Shown: one piece after another, positions 43,460 through 53,347 of the stretch
How positions within the stretch are numbered: position 1 is the first letter of the stretch
Layout of the letters: each line of letters opens with the position of its first letter
Assembly: GCF_030068475.1 (NCBI RefSeq)
Contig: NZ_JAQOSP010000147.1
Location: 23,867-87,866 of the forward strand
Length of the DNA stretch: 64,000 nucleotides
Reading direction: 5' to 3'
Origin: Roseofilum acuticapitatum BLCC-M154
GTDB taxonomy: Bacteria; Cyanobacteriota; Cyanobacteriia; Cyanobacteriales; Desertifilaceae
Translations under genes and position numbers: made by a program
The notes under the pieces: generated by a model
The model's database searches: none
What the model saw: only the letters and a program-made list of their open reading frames with translations
What the model was told of the DNA's origin: nothing

Positions 43460-44824
43460 ATGTTAACTGGCTCAATCCTGCAAAAACTGCATACGGCGCA
43501 CCAACAGACCCAACCTCTTAATTTTGGGGTCTATTACAAAAATACTCTGGTTGCCCTCTGTCATGCCTTAGAAGATTTTATTCTCGAATGCGAGGATCAA
43601 CCCTTGCTGATTGCGGCATTCCAGCAAGGTAAATGGTATGAGCAAGAAGCCGATCGCTATCGGGAATTAGCCCAGAAAGCATCTGATGTGGTAATTTTAG
43701 CCACTGAAGATAGTGGATTTACTCAACATCCAACGAGTCGATTTCCCAATGTGGCATTAGTGGGTTTAGAGCCTAACGATCCGGTGTGTCAGGAATGGCA
43801 TCTGATTATTCTGTCCGATAATTATACAGCCATGGTTTTATGCCAGGAATTATCGGCTGCTGATTATGGGGCAAAAGGATGGCCAGAAAATGACTGTGAA
43901 CGTAAATTTTATGGGTTTTGGACATTTGAACCCAATTTAGTCAAAGAAACCGTGGCTTTAGTGGCCGAACATCTCCAAGGCTACGATCATAACTTGGCTC
44001 AACGGCTTGGCGATCGCCTCCATAGCCTCAGCCCTCAACCCCCAAAAGCCGATCTGCTCAATACCGTTGTCTCCTCCGTGGTAGACTATCTGCAAAACAG
44101 TCAAAACCAACTCAATCCCTATACTCAGGATTCCCCCTTATATCAGTTTCAAGACCTGACGGATAACCTGCGATCCAATAAAGTGCAAGCCTTGTTGCGA
44201 ATGGCGCAAGTCACAGACCAAGCGGATCTGAGCAACCTACATGCGGCGACAGAAGTGGCTGCTATCTCAGAAGTGATGGGGCAACTGCTCGACTTACCGG
44301 TGTGGCAAGTGAAACGCTTACGGTTAGCGGCTTTGTTACATCGACTGCCCTGCTTACAAGGCATTCCGGAAGCCCTCGATCCCTACCAAAGCAAACGACA
44401 ACAAGAGCTTCAGGAGCAGTCCTCGGAGTTGCCCAAGCCTTCAATTTTGCGGGTTATGCCCCAACTTCAGGCGATCGCCCATATCATTAGTCATCAAAAT
44501 GAACATTGGGATGGTTCCGGCAAACCCGAAGGACTCGCTTACGATCAAATTCCCATTGAATCCCGGATTCTGAGTCTGATTGCCACCTTTGAAGCACAGA
44601 TCCATACTCAGAATCCCGAAGAGGCAATGAGTGCCCTAGAATACTGCCAATCCCTAGCCGGAACCCAATTTGACCCCAAATTAGTAGAAACCTTAACCTT
44701 ATTAGTGCTGGGAATCCAACAAGGCTTGCAACTCTCCAGCCTCCCCCCTAAAATTGCGTCAGGGATCTGGCTACTCGACGAGCATCACACCCCCCTTGTT
44801 TCCCTGAACTCAACCTACTCATAA
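43460..44824 (+). CDS. DICT sensory domain protein with degenerate HD-GYP-like domain
   Basis: A 454-residue protein. Residues about 30-165 form a DICT domain (FGVYYKNTLVALCHALEDFI, WHLIILSDNYTAMVLCQELS), a domain commonly joined to GGDEF, EAL and HD-GYP modules. The second half has an HD-GYP-like region: ALLHRLPCLQGIPEAL stands where HDIGK is expected, and HQNEHWDGSGKPEGL resembles HHExxDGxGYP. The first Asp of the HD pair is an Arg, so phosphodiesterase activity is doubtful; it may be a binding protein. It is followed after 14 bp by the pentapeptide protein, presumably the same transcript. Confidence 0.8.
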   Translation: MLTGSILQKLHTAHQQTQPLNFGVYYKNTLVALCHALEDFILECEDQPLLIAAFQQGKWYEQEADRYRELAQKASDVVILATEDSGFTQHPTSRFPNVALVGLEPNDPVCQEWHLIILSDNYTAMVLCQELSAADYGAKGWPENDCERKFYGFWTFEPNLVKETVALVAEHLQGYDHNLAQRLGDRLHSLSPQPPKADLLNTVVSSVVDYLQNSQNQLNPYTQDSPLYQFQDLTDNLRSNKVQALLRMAQVTDQADLSNLHAATEVAAISEVMGQLLDLPVWQVKRLRLAALLHRLPCLQGIPEALDPYQSKRQQELQEQSSELPKPSILRVMPQLQAIAHIISHQNEHWDGSGKPEGLAYDQIPIESRILSLIATFEAQIHTQNPEEAMSALEYCQSLAGTQFDPKLVETLTLLVLGIQQGLQLSSLPPKIASGIWLLDEHHTPLVSLNSTYS

Positions 44825-44838
44825 CCCTAAGCAATACC

Positions 44839-45480
44839 ATGGATTTAGATCTTGTAGCCCTTCGTGCGGGTCATCTGAAACAGCTTCCAGGAGTAAACTT
44901 AGAAGATGAAGACTTAACAGAAGCCGAGCTTTCCCAAGCGAATTTAGCCGGAGCCAACTTAGTGGGAACCATTCTTTCCCATGCTACCCTCAAAGGAGCC
45001 AGACTTGACGGAGCCAATCTCATGGCAGCTCAACTGATAGGAGCAGATCTGCGGAGTAACTTACTGGGATCGAACTTGATGCAAGCCGATTTAACCCAAG
45101 CAGATTTACGGGGCAGTAATCTCAGAGGTGCTAATCTGATGAGTGCTACTTTAACTCAAGCTTCCTTAGCAGGCGCTTTTCTCAGTGGCGCAAATCTGAT
45201 GGGAGTTAACTTACAAGGTGCAGATTTGCGAGGCAGCGATTTGCGAGGAGCCAATTTGAATAATGCCAATCTTAAAGGAGTGGATTTAAGTTATGCCGAT
45301 CTCCAAGGGGCAAGTTTAAATCAGGCGAATTTGGAAGAAGCGGATTTACGCGGTGCGAATTTAATTGGTGCTAACTTAAAAGAAGCTCATTTACTCTGTG
45401 CAGAATTAGAGGGTGCAAATTTAACTGGGGTGAATTGGCAAGGAGCCTGTTTAGTGGGAACCAACCAGAGTTTGGGATAG
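44839..45480 (+). CDS. pentapeptide-repeat protein
   Basis: A 213-residue protein built almost wholly of A(D/N)LXX pentapeptides (ANLAGANLVG, ADLRGSNLRGANLMSATLTQ, ADLRGANLIGANLKEAHLLC). It forms a right-handed quadrilateral beta-helix of about 8-9 turns with a short N-terminal cap (MDLDLVALRAGHLKQLPGVN). There is no signal peptide. Such proteins are abundant in cyanobacteria with mostly unknown roles; some mimic DNA. It is the probable operon partner of the DICT protein. Confidence 0.9.
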   Translation: MDLDLVALRAGHLKQLPGVNLEDEDLTEAELSQANLAGANLVGTILSHATLKGARLDGANLMAAQLIGADLRSNLLGSNLMQADLTQADLRGSNLRGANLMSATLTQASLAGAFLSGANLMGVNLQGADLRGSDLRGANLNNANLKGVDLSYADLQGASLNQANLEEADLRGANLIGANLKEAHLLCAELEGANLTGVNWQGACLVGTNQSLG

Positions 45481-45587
45481 GATTCTCATCAGGGAGTTGA
45501 TGCGATCGCCTCTAGTTATTCTTCCATGCTCTTTAAGGAGACGCTCGAAAATGCCAGAGAGTTATCGCATTGTCAGTGAAAAGTTCT

Positions 45588-47744
45588 ATGGAAGCAATTG
45601 AATTTGAGCCATCTCAGTATAAAATCCTTGTGGTTGAAGATAATGCCACTAATATGCGCCTGCTGATTGAACTTTTACTTGATGATGGCTATCAAGTAGA
45701 AGCAGCAGTCAATGGTCTTGAGGCTCTGGAAATGGCGGAAGCCATTCTACCTGACTTGGTTCTTTTAGATGTGATGATGCCAGGACTCAATGGCTATGAA
45801 GTGTGTGCAAAACTCCAGGAGAATCCCCAAACCCAAGAGACTCCCATCATTTTTGTGACGGCAATTGCTCAAGTGGCTGATAAAATAAAAGCCTTTGAAC
45901 TCGGAGCAGTTGACTATATTACCAAGCCCTTTAATACCAGGGAAGTCATGATACGGTTAAAGAGGCATTTGATCCGGCGATCGCAGTATCAGTATTTAGA
46001 ACAAAAAATTACTACTCTACAACAGTCTTTGTTCGCCTGTTGCTCCCATCAGGAAGAGTCTTCATCAATCCCTCAAAATCAAAACTTAGACCAATTGGTG
46101 CATGAATATCATGAACTCAAAGATATAGAAAAATCCTTGCGCGAAAGTGAAGAACGATGGCACTTAGCTTTTTTGGGGAATAATGATGGAATTTGGGATT
46201 GGAATATTGCTCAGAACCAAGTCTTTTATTCTCCCCGATGGAAATCCATGCTCGGTTATACCGAACCTGAAATTTCTAATCATCCTGATGAGTGGAAAAA
46301 TCGCATTCATCCCGATGATATCAATCGGGTCATGACTGCCCTGAAAGAACATTTAGATCAAAAGAGTCCTGGCTATGTTGAAGAACACCGTTTACGCTGT
46401 AAAGATGGCAGTTATAAATGGGTTTTGGGTAGAGGAAAAGCCCTGTGGGATGACCAGGGACGTTTAGTCAGAATGGTAGGCTCGAATACAGATATTAGTG
46501 AATTAAAACAAACGGAAAAATTGCTGAAGGAAGCAAAAGAGTTAGCCGAAAAAGCCAGCCAAGAAAAAACAAGTTTTTTGGATAGAATAAGCCATGAATC
46601 ACTGACCCCTTTGAATGCAATTATCGGATTAAGTGAGCTTGTTATCAAGGAGTTGAGAATGCAGAACCAATGGCTACCTAAGCATCTTGATTGTTTGCAA
46701 CTCATTCATAGAAGTGGGAAAGATGTCCTAAAAATGATTAATGATATTTTAGATTTCTCCCACTTAAGAAATCAGGAAATAGGCTTAAGTAATAGATGTA
46801 TTGACTTAGATGAATTCTTGTATTGTATAGAGCAAAGATATAGAACACTGAGTAAAAAACTGAATTTAACGTTCACCTTGCATAAATCATCTTACTTACC
46901 CCAATTTATTGAAATTGACGATCGTAAATTATGTCAAGTTTTAGGACATTTATTAGGGAATTCATTCAAATTCACTGAATCGGGTGAAGTTTCTTTAACA
47001 GTAGAAATAGTAGACTATCCCCCTTCTCCTCCTCTGGTGCGTTTTAGAGTGGCTGATACAGGTCCAGGAATCGCGGCTGAAGAAATTGGGAATATTTTTA
47101 TTCCTTTTGCCCAAATAGAAACGGGAAACAACAGTCAATCGGGAACCGGTTTAGGAGTATGTATTAGTGAACAATTGGTGCAATTGATGGGGGGAAGCAT
47201 TCGGGTATGTTCTGAGGTGGGATCGGGGACTCAAGTGCAAGTGGATTTACCCCTGACTCTTCCTGCTCCTGATGAAGAACCGGCTCCTTGTATTTCCCAG
47301 CCCATTATGGGATTGGCTTATTTTCAGAGGAATTATCGAATTTTGATCGCCGATCGCCAACTAGAACGTCGTTCTTTGATCGGTGAAATTTTGGGAGAGG
47401 TGGGATTTAGAATACAAGTGGCAGTGAATGGAGAGGAGACCATCGAACTCTGGAAAACATGGCATCCAGATTTGATATTAATGAGTTTAGAACTACCAGG
47501 GATGAAGAGTTATACACCGATAGAAAGGATTCGCCAGTCGATTAAGGGGCAAGATTGTGTGATTATTGCTTTAGCCGATCTGGAGGGGCAAGGCGATCGC
47601 CAAGAACTATTGGCCGCTGGATACAATGATTCTCTGAATTGGCCGGTGCTACCGGAGCAATTATTGGAAAAAATAGGTCAATCTTTAGGTATTAATTATA
47701 TCTATGGCCAGTCTCTAGACCCTTCTGCACCAGAAACAAACTAG
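45588..47744 (+). CDS. hybrid histidine kinase: receiver-PAS-HisKA-HATPase-pseudoreceiver
   Basis: A protein of about 718 residues. The N-terminal receiver has intact sites (VVEDNATN, LLLDVMMPGL, TKPFN). Next come a PAS_3-type sensor (WDWNIAQNQVFYSPRWKSML, HPDDINRVMTALKEHL), a HisKA dimerisation helix with phosphoacceptor SHESLTPLNAII, and an HATPase domain with N, G1 (VADTGPGIA) and G2 (SGTGLGVCISEQLV). The C-terminal receiver is degenerate: LILMSLELPG has Ser where the phospho-Asp belongs and NWPV replaces the KP pair. The ATG at 45588 (MEAIEFEPSQYKIL) is chosen. A 16-codon open frame with a good AAGGAG overlaps it from 45551, see findings. Confidence 0.88.
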   Translation: MEAIEFEPSQYKILVVEDNATNMRLLIELLLDDGYQVEAAVNGLEALEMAEAILPDLVLLDVMMPGLNGYEVCAKLQENPQTQETPIIFVTAIAQVADKIKAFELGAVDYITKPFNTREVMIRLKRHLIRRSQYQYLEQKITTLQQSLFACCSHQEESSSIPQNQNLDQLVHEYHELKDIEKSLRESEERWHLAFLGNNDGIWDWNIAQNQVFYSPRWKSMLGYTEPEISNHPDEWKNRIHPDDINRVMTALKEHLDQKSPGYVEEHRLRCKDGSYKWVLGRGKALWDDQGRLVRMVGSNTDISELKQTEKLLKEAKELAEKASQEKTSFLDRISHESLTPLNAIIGLSELVIKELRMQNQWLPKHLDCLQLIHRSGKDVLKMINDILDFSHLRNQEIGLSNRCIDLDEFLYCIEQRYRTLSKKLNLTFTLHKSSYLPQFIEIDDRKLCQVLGHLLGNSFKFTESGEVSLTVEIVDYPPSPPLVRFRVADTGPGIAAEEIGNIFIPFAQIETGNNSQSGTGLGVCISEQLVQLMGGSIRVCSEVGSGTQVQVDLPLTLPAPDEEPAPCISQPIMGLAYFQRNYRILIADRQLERRSLIGEILGEVGFRIQVAVNGEETIELWKTWHPDLILMSLELPGMKSYTPIERIRQSIKGQDCVIIALADLEGQGDRQELLAAGYNDSLNWPVLPEQLLEKIGQSLGINYIYGQSLDPSAPETN

Positions 47745-47832
47745 ATCGCTTCATCAGTAACTGAGAAAGGCTTGAGAGGAAAGAAGGCAGGTTTTACAAT
47801 AGAGCTAGACTTGTCGTTCACATGGACTCCTC

Positions 47833-48357
47833 ATGTTCAGCGCTAACCCCGATCGCTATCTTCCCAGAGCGCCTCTATCACGGCGGACAGCCGCCTTCGC
47901 CATTGATTTAAGTACGATCTGGCTCCTTTGTGCGATCGCCGGTAGGGGCCTGTTTTTGCCCGTCTTTGTGTTCGCTTGGTTTACCGCTCGAATCTTTATC
48001 GTGCTGAAAAATAAGGGCCAAAGTCTCGGACGCTACGCCTTCGATCTGCGGGTAGTAGACTTCACTGGACGCACCCCCCTCTTTTCTGACCTCTTGAAAC
48101 GGGAAGCCATTTTAGGACTCGCCTCCATGTTAGCTCTAGCGGGATTCAACGCTCTCAATCCGGCCAATGCCTGGTCACTCCTTCTGATTTTACCCCTAGG
48201 GGTTGATTGTGGTTGGGCCTTTGCCGAAACCAACTGGCGACAAGCCTTTCACGACCAAATCGCAGGCACAATCATGATTCAAAGTCGTCGCGGTTATTCC
48301 TTAGATTTGAAACTCAAACAGATAGTTGCACAATTTCAGAGACGTATGAGACAATAG
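47833..48357 (+). CDS. RDD-family membrane protein
   Basis: A 174-residue protein with the family hallmarks: SRRTAAFAIDLSTIWLLCAI (the R..A..ID motif), a long hydrophobic segment GRGLFLPVFVFAWFTARIFI, the motif GQSLGRYAFDLRVVD, and the end HDQIAGTIMI. RDD proteins are small membrane proteins of mostly unknown function. It is followed by rpmG after 47 bp. Confidence 0.88.
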   Translation: MFSANPDRYLPRAPLSRRTAAFAIDLSTIWLLCAIAGRGLFLPVFVFAWFTARIFIVLKNKGQSLGRYAFDLRVVDFTGRTPLFSDLLKREAILGLASMLALAGFNALNPANAWSLLLILPLGVDCGWAFAETNWRQAFHDQIAGTIMIQSRRGYSLDLKLKQIVAQFQRRMRQ

Positions 48358-48404
48358 TAAATTGTGTTTAATTAACTCTAAAAACTTTTAGTGCCCGTAA
48401 AGCT

Positions 48405-48599
48405 ATGGCTAAGAATAAAGGTGTCCGCATTGTTGTCACCCTAGAATGTACAGAGTGTCGCAGCAACCTGGCGAAGCGATCGCCAGGAGTCTCTCGGTAT
48501 ACCACCCGAAAGAATCGCCGTAATACCACGGCCCGATTAGAACTGAAAAAGTTCTGCCCCCACTGTAATGCCCATACCGTCCACAAGGAAATTAAATAA
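48405..48599 (+). CDS. rpmG: 50S ribosomal protein L33
   Basis: A 64-residue L33 with both zinc-binding pairs (CTEC and CPHC), [18 protein letters not shown] at the start and [20 protein letters not shown] in the middle. The Cys-containing zinc-type form is kept. It is followed by rpsR, the order seen in other cyanobacteria and plastids. Confidence 0.97.
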   Translation: MAKNKGVRIVVTLECTECRSNLAKRSPGVSRYTTRKNRRNTTARLELKKFCPHCNAHTVHKEIK

Positions 48600-48670
48600 T
48601 CTCCAGTTGCTCGCCAAGAGCCTGGTCATGAATCCGAATTGTCCCCTAAACATGCACTGAGATCGACACT

Positions 48671-48889
48671 ATGTCAAATTACTACAGAAAACGGGTTTCC
48701 CCCATTCAACCCAAAGAACAAATTGATTACAAAGATGTAGATTTACTCCGTAAATACATCACCGAAAGAGGTAAAATTCTACCCAGACGGATCACCGGTT
48801 TAACGTGCAAGCAACAACGAGCCTTAACCGCAGCCATCAAACGGGCACGGCTTATTGCCCTATTACCCTTTGTGAACCAAGAAGGTTAA
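48671..48889 (+). CDS. rpsR: 30S ribosomal protein S18
   Basis: A 72-residue S18. The core [20 protein letters not shown] and [20 protein letters not shown] is diagnostic. It binds the platform of the 30S with S6; here the partner gene is rpmG instead of rpsF, as is typical for cyanobacteria. It is preceded by a 71-bp gap. Confidence 0.97.
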   Translation: MSNYYRKRVSPIQPKEQIDYKDVDLLRKYITERGKILPRRITGLTCKQQRALTAAIKRARLIALLPFVNQEG

Positions 48890-49030
48890 ATGACCGATTG
48901 GAATGGGTAAAAATCAGCACATCCAAGAGGAAACCATCAGACCGCTCCAAATCCCTCCAGGGAAGTCAAGGAAGCCAAAGACTGGTAAATTAAGGCTGTG
49001 ATGTTGTGAATCAATGCCTAGGATAGTGCT

Positions 49031-51052
49031 GTGGAGAAGGGAAGGCTAATCGAATTTAGACTCAACGGGGAACGGCGACTGGCAGTAGCCGATCGCCCAG
49101 AAGGAAAGAAAAATTGGGTAGTCATAGATGAAGGCGCTCATAGTCATACGATTAAGCGCCAGCAAATCACCTATGAAGTAGGGGGACAAACCTATACCCC
49201 ATCGGACATTTCCCAGTTCCTCAAAGAAGTAAACCCCTATCTTGACCCATCCAATTTAGAAGTGGCCTGGGAGCTGTTGGTCGAAGCGGGGGAAGCGGTA
49301 ACCCCCGAAGACCTGGCCCAATTGCTCTATAGCGATCAAAGTCCTCCCCTGTGTTATGCAGCCCATTGCTTATTGGTCGAAGATAAGATTTACTTTAAGC
49401 AGAAAGGCGATCGCTATGAACCCCGCTCTAGCAGTTTAGTGGCGGAAATTCAGCACCAAAAAGAAGTACAACAACAACGGCAACAAGAAGCGATTGATTT
49501 TCTCGATCGCATCAATCGGGCATTATCGGGAGAAGTGCTAGAGTGGACAAATAGCGATCGCACTCGTTTAGAAGCGATCGAAAAATATGCTATCCATGGT
49601 AACAGCACCGAAGGCTTCAAACCTTCGGCGATCGTGGGCGAAACCCTAACCGCTCTTAATCGTCCCGATACCCCCCAAGCCTGTTTTGAACTCTTAGTTG
49701 CCTTGGGGCTATGGGGTCCCCATGAAAACCTATTTCTGCGCCGGAGTCAAATTCCAACTCAATTCTCAATCAAGGTACTCGAAGTGGCCCAAGGTTGTCT
49801 TCACAATCCCCCGGATGACCCGGACTCCAACCGCCTAGACCTCACCCATCTGAAGGTCTATACCATTGACGATGAAAGTACCAAAGAAATTGACGACGGA
49901 CTGAGCATCGAATACCTCGATCATGGGCAAATTCGCGTCTGGATACACATCGCCGACCCCACACGCTGGCTCACCCCTGAAGATGAGCTAGACCTAGAAG
50001 CCAGACGCAGAGGAACCACCATTTATACCCCCACGGGGATGATCTCCATGTTTCCCTCAGAATTAGCCACGGGGCCCATGAGCCTGATTCAAGGGAAAGA
50101 ATGCTGCGCCCTCAGTTTTGGCGTAATTTTAGACACAGAAGGGGCGATCGCCGACTACACCATCCACGCCAGCCTGATCAAACCCACCTACCGCCTCACC
50201 TACGACGACGTAGAAGAAATGCTCCATCTGGGCGTACCCGCCGAACCCGAAATCGCCACCCTCGCCCAACTGGCCAAACTCCGGCAAACCTGGCGCACCG
50301 CCCAAGGTGCGATCAACATCTCCATGCCCGAAGCCTCCATTAAAGTCAAAGATGATGAAGTCACCATCACCCTCCTTGAAGATGCCATGTCCCGGCAACT
50401 GGTCGCCGAAATGATGATCCTCGCTGGAGAAGTCACCGGGCGCTATGGCTCGACCCATCAACTGCCCTTCCCCTTCCGCTCCCAACCCCAGCCCGAACTT
50501 CCCCCCGCCGAAGAACTCATGCAACTGCCAGCCGGGCCGGTACGCTCCTGCGCCCTCCGCCGGTGTATGCCCCGTAGCGAAATGAGCATCACCCCCGCCC
50601 GTCACGCCAGTCTCGGACTCGACTTTTATACCCAAGTCACCTCCCCCATTCGTCGCTACATGGACTTACTCACCCACTTCCAACTCAAAGCCCATCTACG
50701 CGGAGATCCCCTACCCTTCCCAGAAGCTAAACTCCAAGAACTCATGGTTGCTGTAACGCCAAGCACCCAAGAAGCCAACTGGGTCGAGCGCCAAACCAAC
50801 CGCTATTGGGGATTAGAATTTCTGCGCCGCCATTCCGAGCAAATTTGGCAAGGCTTAGTGCTGCGCTGGTTACGGGAAAATGACAACTTAGCCCTCGTTC
50901 TGTTAGAAGAACTGGGTTTAGAAATGGCCATTCGCTTTACTAACCCAGTCGCTCCGGGCGATTATATCGATCTGAAAGTGACCTATGCCGATCCTAGGGA
51001 AGATGTCGTGCATTTTCAGCATGTCCTCGAACCGGCTGCTGTAGGAGAGTAG
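49031..51052 (+). CDS. rnr: RNase II/R-family exoribonuclease
   Basis: A 673-residue 3'-5' exoribonuclease with the RNB catalytic domain. The metal-binding aspartates lie in YTIDDESTKEIDDGLSIEYL. Further conserved blocks are GTTIYTPTGMISMFPSELAT and the RNB end DFYTQVTSPIRRYMDLLTHF. The N-terminal region holds a short OB-like part, and a C-terminal S1-like domain follows (AIRFTNPVAPGDYIDLKVTY). Smaller than E. coli RNase R (813), as in other cyanobacteria. The start is GTG at 49031 giving MEKGRLIEFRLNGE. Confidence 0.9.
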   Translation: MEKGRLIEFRLNGERRLAVADRPEGKKNWVVIDEGAHSHTIKRQQITYEVGGQTYTPSDISQFLKEVNPYLDPSNLEVAWELLVEAGEAVTPEDLAQLLYSDQSPPLCYAAHCLLVEDKIYFKQKGDRYEPRSSSLVAEIQHQKEVQQQRQQEAIDFLDRINRALSGEVLEWTNSDRTRLEAIEKYAIHGNSTEGFKPSAIVGETLTALNRPDTPQACFELLVALGLWGPHENLFLRRSQIPTQFSIKVLEVAQGCLHNPPDDPDSNRLDLTHLKVYTIDDESTKEIDDGLSIEYLDHGQIRVWIHIADPTRWLTPEDELDLEARRRGTTIYTPTGMISMFPSELATGPMSLIQGKECCALSFGVILDTEGAIADYTIHASLIKPTYRLTYDDVEEMLHLGVPAEPEIATLAQLAKLRQTWRTAQGAINISMPEASIKVKDDEVTITLLEDAMSRQLVAEMMILAGEVTGRYGSTHQLPFPFRSQPQPELPPAEELMQLPAGPVRSCALRRCMPRSEMSITPARHASLGLDFYTQVTSPIRRYMDLLTHFQLKAHLRGDPLPFPEAKLQELMVAVTPSTQEANWVERQTNRYWGLEFLRRHSEQIWQGLVLRWLRENDNLALVLLEELGLEMAIRFTNPVAPGDYIDLKVTYADPREDVVHFQHVLEPAAVGE

Positions 51053-51318
51053 TGACACTCCCCGACCTATAGTAAGGAATTGAGAGACCAACGAGTAGGG
51101 TGGGCAGTGCCAGCCCTACTGGACTATTTATTTACGCTTGCTGTTCTCTGTAGGGGCGGGTTATACCCAAATCTTATAGACTGACAACTCTTTTGGTAAA
51201 CCCGCCCTCCCCCAGCATTTAAGGATTTGATATAAGGAATTGAGGGAGTGCGGGCATCTTGCCCGCTTCTTAACAAATTTTCATGTCCGCTTGCGGAAAC
51301 CGGACTTGATATCACCCC
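51053..51318. repeat. repeat-rich 3' gap with hairpins between converging genes
   Basis: This 266-bp gap between the RNase gene and cruA (converging) contains GCGGGCATCTTGCCCGC, an inverted repeat AGTAGGG/CCCTACT near 51096-51122, and a degenerate member of the GTAGGGGCGGGTT repeat family (51150-51212). Each could act as a bidirectional terminator. No gene is seen. Confidence 0.6.
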
Positions 51319-53325
51319 TTAACTCGACTCGATGTCGATCGCCTGGCCCCAGTTGCCAGAAAGACTATAGTTTAAGCTTAAGATCTTTAACCATAAACCG
51401 GGGGAGCGATCGCCCATCCACCCCCTGCACCATCGCGTAAATCCTGGAAACCAGGGACGCAAGAGAGCATGGATAAAGGCTTTGGTGGTAAAGCTGCCAT
51501 AGGTGGATAGCCATCGCAATAGATCCTTCGCCCCCGCTAATTCCCAGATCCAGAGAATCAGCGCCGGATTTTTGAAGGCTGCTTTTAAGGCTAACCGATT
51601 AAATAATAGCCAAGTGGTGCGATCCTTAATAAAGGTATCGGCTACTTCTGGCGGTTCATCCGCCAATAACCCAAAAAAGGTATTCAGCATGGAGTTAATC
51701 AACTGCGGTTGAATATGGCGATGGGTGGGAACCATCATTCCCTTGGAAAAAAGCCAGGTGACCGCAGTATTATCTTGATAGGCGCGAATGGCGGCTAGAT
51801 GGTTGGTGCTGAGGAGATCGTACTTGAGCGCCACATCCAGCAGAGCAGTTAACCGGGGAAGGTTACGCACCAAGGAGCCAAACCCGGTGAAAACGAGGGG
51901 AGACTGGAGGGAGGCCGCATCCCCGATCGCCAAGACGCGATCGCCCGCTATAATGCGATCGCTATTTCCTAAACTAAAATGCCCCGGAATATAGCCAAAC
52001 GTCGGCTTTTTCCACACCAATTGATCCAGATCGCAGCGTCGATACTCCGGCAAAATCGTAAAAAAGTCCTCATACATTTCCAGCAAAGAACCGGGATTAT
52101 CAGGATGCACTTGATGATAGTGGAACAGATAAAACGTTAACTCTTCACCCGCCCCAGGAAACAACTCCCAAATCAACTGTCGCCCCCTAGAAACATCCCC
52201 ATGGCTATTCAAAACATCCCCATAATCTGCATCCCAAACCCCCGGTTCAAACCCACCATCAATCATCGCCCCCACAGTGGGACAAACACTATCAAACGCC
52301 CGATTTCCATTCAACTGCCAGGCAATGGGGGAAGCTGTCCCCATCGCATCAATGAGCAGCCGACCTTGCACTTGGGACGTTTCCCCAGTGCCCAAATCCT
52401 TTAAACTTAATCTCACACCATTATCAGCCACTTCTGCATATTGAAATTCTGTTTCATCCCGAATTTCACCACCAGCCTTCAGCAACTTCTCGCCGCAACG
52501 TTGCAACAGCTTATCGGAAGCCATAGCAATATTCAACACCTTCGGAGTATGCAAAACTTTCGCTTTCAGATGCTCCGGATTATTGCTATCAAAAAACTTA
52601 TTAAAACCGTCTACATATTCTCTAGCAATTAACTCTTCAAACTCATCTTCCGTAAACAAGCCTAACTCAATTAACCGAGCGAATTCATCCCTCGAAATAT
52701 TCCACTCCCGATTCATGCGACCATAGGACAAGCGCTCGATCAATAACACCCGATAGCCCCGCGCTGCCATCACTGCGGCATGAATCGCTCCTAATGCCCC
52801 GCCCACATAAATTAAATCATAAGTATTCGGCTCTGATAACGGAGTTTCTAATGGCCGAATGACTGGGGTAGGAATTTGGGGATTCCGCACATTTTCCCGC
52901 CATCGTTTTTCCCACCAATACACCCGTTTCAGGTCATATTCTCCTTGGGGCATTTTCTGGAAATAGCGCACCGTTTGCGGATAATAGGGCGCTAAGGCTT
53001 CAAAAATAGATTGTTTAGAGAGATCAATTTCTGGCGGTTCCGGATACTCATGGGGGAACTGTCTTTGAAGCTGGGTTTTTAGGTGAGTAATCACTCTACC
53101 CTCTTGGGGAATCGGCGTATTTGACCAGCGAAACAGCTTCAGGTAAGTGGTGCGCTGGACTGACCACACAAACAGCGACAGGGCGTTATGTTGAGGGAAA
53201 TGGAGCCTGAAACCATCGGCAGTGAGGAACTTTTCGCCGATGGGGGGGGCGTAGTGTTGCTGTAACCAAGTCCGCACAGCAGAGGTATCGGGTTGGGGAA
53301 TTTCGAGATAGAGGAGTTCTTGCAT
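51319..53325 (-). CDS. cruA: CruA/CruP-family lycopene cyclase-like flavoprotein
   Basis: A 668-residue FAD-dependent protein. The dinucleotide-binding motif is DLIYVGGALGAIHAAVMAAR at about residue 173. A second conserved stretch is RLSYGRMNREWNISRDEFAR. The middle LHTPKVLNIAMASDKLLQRC matches my memory of CruA better than CruP. CruA converts lycopene to beta- or gamma-carotene in cyanobacteria lacking CrtL and may use a bound chlorophyll. It is read away from a light-type regulatory region with an HLR1 box. CruP is the alternative identification. Confidence 0.8.
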   Translation of the reverse strand: MQELLYLEIPQPDTSAVRTWLQQHYAPPIGEKFLTADGFRLHFPQHNALSLFVWSVQRTTYLKLFRWSNTPIPQEGRVITHLKTQLQRQFPHEYPEPPEIDLSKQSIFEALAPYYPQTVRYFQKMPQGEYDLKRVYWWEKRWRENVRNPQIPTPVIRPLETPLSEPNTYDLIYVGGALGAIHAAVMAARGYRVLLIERLSYGRMNREWNISRDEFARLIELGLFTEDEFEELIAREYVDGFNKFFDSNNPEHLKAKVLHTPKVLNIAMASDKLLQRCGEKLLKAGGEIRDETEFQYAEVADNGVRLSLKDLGTGETSQVQGRLLIDAMGTASPIAWQLNGNRAFDSVCPTVGAMIDGGFEPGVWDADYGDVLNSHGDVSRGRQLIWELFPGAGEELTFYLFHYHQVHPDNPGSLLEMYEDFFTILPEYRRCDLDQLVWKKPTFGYIPGHFSLGNSDRIIAGDRVLAIGDAASLQSPLVFTGFGSLVRNLPRLTALLDVALKYDLLSTNHLAAIRAYQDNTAVTWLFSKGMMVPTHRHIQPQLINSMLNTFFGLLADEPPEVADTFIKDRTTWLLFNRLALKAAFKNPALILWIWELAGAKDLLRWLSTYGSFTTKAFIHALLRPWFPGFTRWCRGWMGDRSPGLWLKILSLNYSLSGNWGQAIDIESS

Positions 53326-53347
53326 CGGTGCGTTTACAAAAATTATC

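Noticed and set aside
51124..51315. Short minus-strand frame between the RNase gene and cruA
   Set aside because: It is built from repeat-family sequence and hairpins and does not resemble a protein.
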